Below are positions 6,504 to 8,639 of a stretch of DNA of 8,639 nucleotides, one piece after another. The stretch comes from SLJN01 sp964505385 (GTDB lineage: Bacteria; Bacteroidota; Rhodothermia; Balneolales; Natronogracilivirgulaceae), in NCBI GenBank assembly GCA_964505385.1, contig CAZDIA010000082.1, positions 1 to 8,639 of the forward strand, written 5' to 3'. The position numbers and the translations under genes are program-made. Position 1 is the first letter of the stretch; each line of letters begins with the position of its first letter. The notes below the pieces were generated by a model. The model did not search any database, was not told the origin of the DNA, and worked only from the letters and a program-made list of their open reading frames with translations.

Positions 6504-7669
6504 AGGTCTCTTATGGTTTGATTAATTCTTGATAATGCTTTTTGAAGTATCTCTTTTGATGTGGCAAAACTAAGGCGTATATGATCTTTTGCATTGTCGC
6601 CAAACCATTCCGGCCGTCCCGGAACTACTGCAACTTTTGCCTCATCCTGTAAAATTTGTTGAATTTCTGTTTCTGATTTTCCTGTTCCTGCTACATTAAC
6701 AAAAGCGACATAACACCCTTGTGGTGGGATGCATTCGAAACCGGGCACGGAATTGAGCTCCTGAACACAAAGTTGTTTCATCTCCTCAAGATGTGCGATA
6801 AAGTCATTAAGCCAATATTCACACTCTTCCAGCGCGGCGGTTGCAGCAACCTGCCCCAGTATATTAGCACCGCCAATAGTGGATTTATGCAGGGATGCCT
6901 CGAGTAAATTTTTATAAAGCTCTTGATCCGATGTCATGACTGCCCCGATGCGCAAACCGGCGATCCCGTACGATTTGCTAAATCCGGTCACGGTTACTGT
7001 ACGGTTTCTGATGGACTGATCAAGGGATGAAATGCATGTGTAGGTATTTGGTTTAAATATGATATCGCTCCAGATTTCATCAGATAAAATTATCAGATCA
7101 TGCTTGCACGCTAATTCTCCGATTTCCTGCAATTCATTTTTTGAAAATACCTTCCCGGTGGGATTAAGCGGATTACACAGACAAATCATTTTGGTCTTCG
7201 GGCCGATACACGCTTCAAGCTTAGCGGCATCCAACGGTCCGCTTCCAGGCGGGTGAGAGAAAGTGGTCGCCCTGCCACCTACATGTTCAATAGAATAGCG
7301 AAACAAATAATCAACCGGATCGAAAACGATGGCTTCATCCCCCGAAGATAAAATGGTCTGGCAGGTTAGATAAATACCGTAAGCGGCGCTGTTTACAGGG
7401 AAAATTAAATCCGGATCCGCTGGAACTTGCCGCTTTTCCCGATAATAGGAGGCGAGGCTTTCTTTGAACTCAGGCATTCCATCATAAGGACCATACCCCA
7501 GATATTGATCTTTCGCATACCGGCAAATGGCTTCATTGATTTCGGGAGCGCAGGGCAAATCCGGGTCTGCAGCTGTTAGTGGAATCACATCCTCCGGAAG
7601 TGTAGCCCATCTTGAGTTGTAAGCCCTCGACTTTAAAATACCAAGATCTATTGTACTACGATCAAACAT
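6500..7669 (-). CDS. PLP-dependent aminotransferase, fold type I class I/II
   Basis: The protein has 389 residues, normal for the family. Visible landmarks are TAADPDLPCAPEI near the N terminus and YGPYDGMPEFKE with the substrate-gate Tyr/Gly region around 58-65. Further on are NPTG (N169), the cofactor-ring Asp D197 in LSDEIW, Schiff-base K232 in TGFSKSYG followed by GLRIG (R240), and carboxylate-binding R365 in HIRLSFA. These fit class I/II aminotransferases of the aspartate/aromatic or MalY/PatB-adjacent groups. The donor and acceptor cannot be assigned, and a C-S lyase activity is not excluded. It is the first gene of the three-gene operon, with its TGA overlapping the next ATG. The ATG at 7669 has no Shine-Dalgarno sequence within about 20 bases, so the messenger may have a short or leaderless 5' end. 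Confidence 0.92.
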   Translation of the reverse strand: MFDRSTIDLGILKSRAYNSRWATLPEDVIPLTAADPDLPCAPEINEAICRYAKDQYLGYGPYDGMPEFKESLASYYREKRQVPADPDLIFPVNSAAYGIYLTCQTILSSGDEAIVFDPVDYLFRYSIEHVGGRATTFSHPPGSGPLDAAKLEACIGPKTKMICLCNPLNPTGKVFSKNELQEIGELACKHDLIILSDEIWSDIIFKPNTYTCISSLDQSIRNRTVTVTGFSKSYGIAGLRIGAVMTSDQELYKNLLEASLHKSTIGGANILGQVAATAALEECEYWLNDFIAHLEEMKQLCVQELNSVPGFECIPPQGCYVAFVNVAGTGKSETEIQQILQDEAKVAVVPGRPEWFGDNAKDHIRLSFATSKEILQKALSRINQTIRDL

Positions 7670-7801
7670 CTATAATATCAAAAGTCAGTAATAACGGGAT
7701 AGTATTGAAATATGAGTTCATTTAAAGATAAAACTTAAATACATAGTTATGCCTTAAAATAAACATGAAAATGAATTTAAACCCCAAATTATAATTAACC
7801 G

Positions 7802-7830
7802 TTGCAGAAAAGCACAATATATAGTAAAAT
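7802..7830 (+). promoter_or_regulatory. Candidate sigma70-like promoter for the lipoprotein gene
   Basis: TTGCAG (7802-7807) and TAAAAT (7825-7830) are separated by exactly 17 bases. Both elements match the canonical consensus at four or five of six positions. The start would fall near 7837, giving a leader of about 130 nt that carries the heptamer repeat and dyads. A Bacteroidota-type sigma factor may prefer other elements, so confidence is limited. Confidence 0.35.
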
Positions 7831-7836
7831 AGATGA

Positions 7837-7850
7837 GTGCAAGGTGCAAG
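7837..7850 (+). repeat. Tandem heptamer GTGCAAG x2
   Basis: GTGCAAG occurs twice back to back (7837-7843 and 7844-7850), followed by a partial TGCG. It lies at the predicted transcription start of the lipoprotein gene and could be a direct-repeat binding site. Two units are too few to exclude chance. Confidence 0.4.
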
Positions 7851-7879
7851 TGCGATTTTCAATAATTTTTCGCATAAAG

Positions 7880-7920
7880 ATAAATGATAACCATAATTCC
7901 TTGAATCAGGAATCATTTAT
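7880..7920. repeat. Nested inverted repeats in the lipoprotein leader
   Basis: The outer arms ATAAATGAT (7880-7888) and ATCATTTAT (7912-7920) are a perfect 9-bp inverted repeat. The inner arms ATTCCT (7896-7901) and AGGAAT (7908-7913) are a perfect 6-bp repeat whose right arm overlaps the outer right arm by two bases. The two stems therefore compete at their base. This fits an operator or an RNA switch, and neither stem is followed by a U-run. Confidence 0.5.
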
Positions 7921-7935
7921 TTCGCTTTTCGAAAT
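7919..7935. repeat. Hairpin ATTTCG-N5-CGAAAT in the lipoprotein leader
   Basis: ATTTCG (7919-7924) and CGAAAT (7930-7935) are perfect arms around CTTTT. The left arm overlaps the outer arm of the preceding dyad by two bases. The hairpin ends 18 bases before the Shine-Dalgarno sequence at 7954-7957. Confidence 0.45.
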
Positions 7936-7953
7936 ATAACTTAAATCTAACAC

Positions 7954-7957
7954 GGAG
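7954..7957 (+). promoter_or_regulatory. Shine-Dalgarno site of the lipoprotein gene
   Basis: GGAG lies nine bases before the ATG at 7967 and supports this start. The next in-frame ATG is far inside the protein, beyond the lipobox. Confidence 0.6.
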
Positions 7958-7966
7958 TGCAGAATC

Positions 7967-8639
7967 ATGAAAAAAAGTTATCTTAAAAGAGGTGTAACCT
8001 TTTTTGGAGTAATAGTCCTGTTTGCGGCATGTGATACGGTGACGTATGATCAGCAGCTGTCGGAGGAAAGCAATAGCGGTGAGGCCATTACATCCTCATG
8101 GATCGAAAACCATGCCGGCAGCTCAGCGCTTGCACACGAATTAAACGAAGTGCGGAAGGCCACGCAGGTATATAAAGATGCTTCAGTAGCAGTTGAAGAA
8201 GGGTATATACCTGTTAACTATGTCCCGGAAATGGGGTTTCATTTTGTAAACGATACTCTTTTTGCTGAAGATGAAGATGCTGAAGTAGAACTTACGGAAC
8301 CCCCAATCCTGGTTTACTACACAACCGGCAATTTTGACCCGGCGGATGTTCCAACAGATAATGGTGAAATTCAGTTTAAAGATGAAGAAGAAGATGAGTT
8401 ACTTGATTGGCTTGAAAACCTCCGTCTCGGTGCCGTGGAATATGTCCACCGTGGTGATGATGAGGCACCAGGGACGCCAGCAAACTACTTCTCGGATGAG
8501 GAATCACCCCGGAATCTGCAAACCACCGAAGAAGAAGGTTGGGAGTTTGTTGCTGAAGCAGGTTTCACCGCCCTCCACGTCTGGGTGCACCGCAATAACC
8601 CGGAAGGGGTATTTCAACCGACAAATCCAACGGTTAGGT
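7967..8639 (+). CDS. Acidic lipoprotein of an uncharacterised family with His motifs (3' end outside window)
   Basis: The frame reads from ATG at 7967 to the window edge (224 codons, still open). It starts with basic MKKSYLKR, a hydrophobic stretch, and a plausible lipobox FAA-C22, so it is probably an outer- or inner-membrane-anchored envelope protein; residue +2 is Asp. The mature part has an ATQVYKDASVAVEEGYIP helix, MGFHFVND (H92), PPILVYYT, LGAVEYVHRGD (H161), and near the end ALHVWVHRNNPEGVF (H204, H208). From memory, this order resembles an uncharacterised envelope family typified by GiHyvn...LvYep...LHvWvWrhNPdGvF. Its members end soon after an NP.V motif, so only a few residues are probably missing. 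Two acidic runs (about 100-111 and 139-149) look like lineage inserts. The histidines may bind metal, but this is inference. It is transcribed divergently from the aminotransferase operon. Confidence 0.8.
   Translation, partial: MKKSYLKRGVTFFGVIVLFAACDTVTYDQQLSEESNSGEAITSSWIENHAGSSALAHELNEVRKATQVYKDASVAVEEGYIPVNYVPEMGFHFVNDTLFAEDEDAEVELTEPPILVYYTTGNFDPADVPTDNGEIQFKDEEEDELLDWLENLRLGAVEYVHRGDDEAPGTPANYFSDEESPRNLQTTEEEGWEFVAEAGFTALHVWVHRNNPEGVFQPTNPTVR

Larger units (their letters stand above)
7670..7966. other. Divergent regulatory spacer between the aminotransferase operon and the lipoprotein
   Basis: These 297 AT-rich bases lie between divergent starts at 7669 (minus) and 7967 (plus). They contain a plus-strand sigma70-like promoter, a tandem heptamer and a set of overlapping inverted repeats, listed separately. 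No convincing -35/-10 pair was found for the minus-strand operon. A 64-codon minus-strand frame inside the spacer has no supporting start signal or recognisable content. Confidence 0.6.

Noticed and set aside
6267..6521. Plus-strand frame of 84 codons spanning the aminotransferase-monooxygenase junction
   Set aside because: It overlaps two well-supported genes on the other strand, including the Rossmann-motif region, and has no family resemblance.
7837..7850. CRISPR or longer tandem array at the GTGCAAG repeat
   Set aside because: There are only two abutting 7-base units with no spacers.
7722..7916. 64-codon minus-strand hydrophobic frame in the divergent spacer
   Set aside because: It has no Shine-Dalgarno sequence, low-complexity AT-driven composition (Phe, Tyr, Leu, Ile), and overlaps promoter and dyad elements.

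Overview
The window is a moderately AT-rich bacterial chromosome segment. It starts in the last 26 bases of a tRNA gene and ends inside a lipoprotein gene. The first five protein genes lie on the minus strand and the last on the plus strand. Several things suggest a Bacteroidota relative such as the Balneolota/Rhodothermota: weak or absent Shine-Dalgarno sequences at several starts, AT-rich spacers, a tRNA without an encoded CCA, a soluble PAS/HisKA_2 kinase, and the lipoprotein. This placement is inference; no marker gene is present.

Layout. 1-26: tRNA 3' end, followed by a hairpin and U-run terminator (34-68). 123-146: a degenerate copy of the same tRNA tail. 174-2884 (minus): a large amidohydrolase-fold hydrolase followed 2 bp later by a secreted, probably beta-rich outer-membrane protein. 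2885-3187: an AT-rich spacer with small dyads. 3188-7669 (minus): a tight three-gene operon, in transcription order a PLP aminotransferase, a 655-residue fusion of an FAD-dependent monooxygenase with a YjbH/SpxH-type DsbA-like module, and a soluble histidine kinase with two PAS-like regions. The first junction is a 4-bp ATGA overlap and the second a 26-bp overlap. 7670-7966: a divergent regulatory spacer with a sigma70-like promoter, a tandem heptamer and nested dyads. 7967-8639 (plus): the start of a lipoprotein with conserved His-containing motifs.

The most unusual item is the fusion. Its C-terminal half resembles the Firmicute ClpXP adaptor YjbH/SpxH over nearly its whole length (CxxC, cis-Pro loop and C-terminal wHTH-like tail), here attached to an intact flavin hydroxylase. 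Translational coupling to a soluble sensor kinase and an aminotransferase suggests either a redox-sensing/proteolysis module or a small-molecule-modifying operon with its own sensor. No response regulator, ClpX partner or Spx-like protein is encoded in the window, so the system is a hypothesis only.
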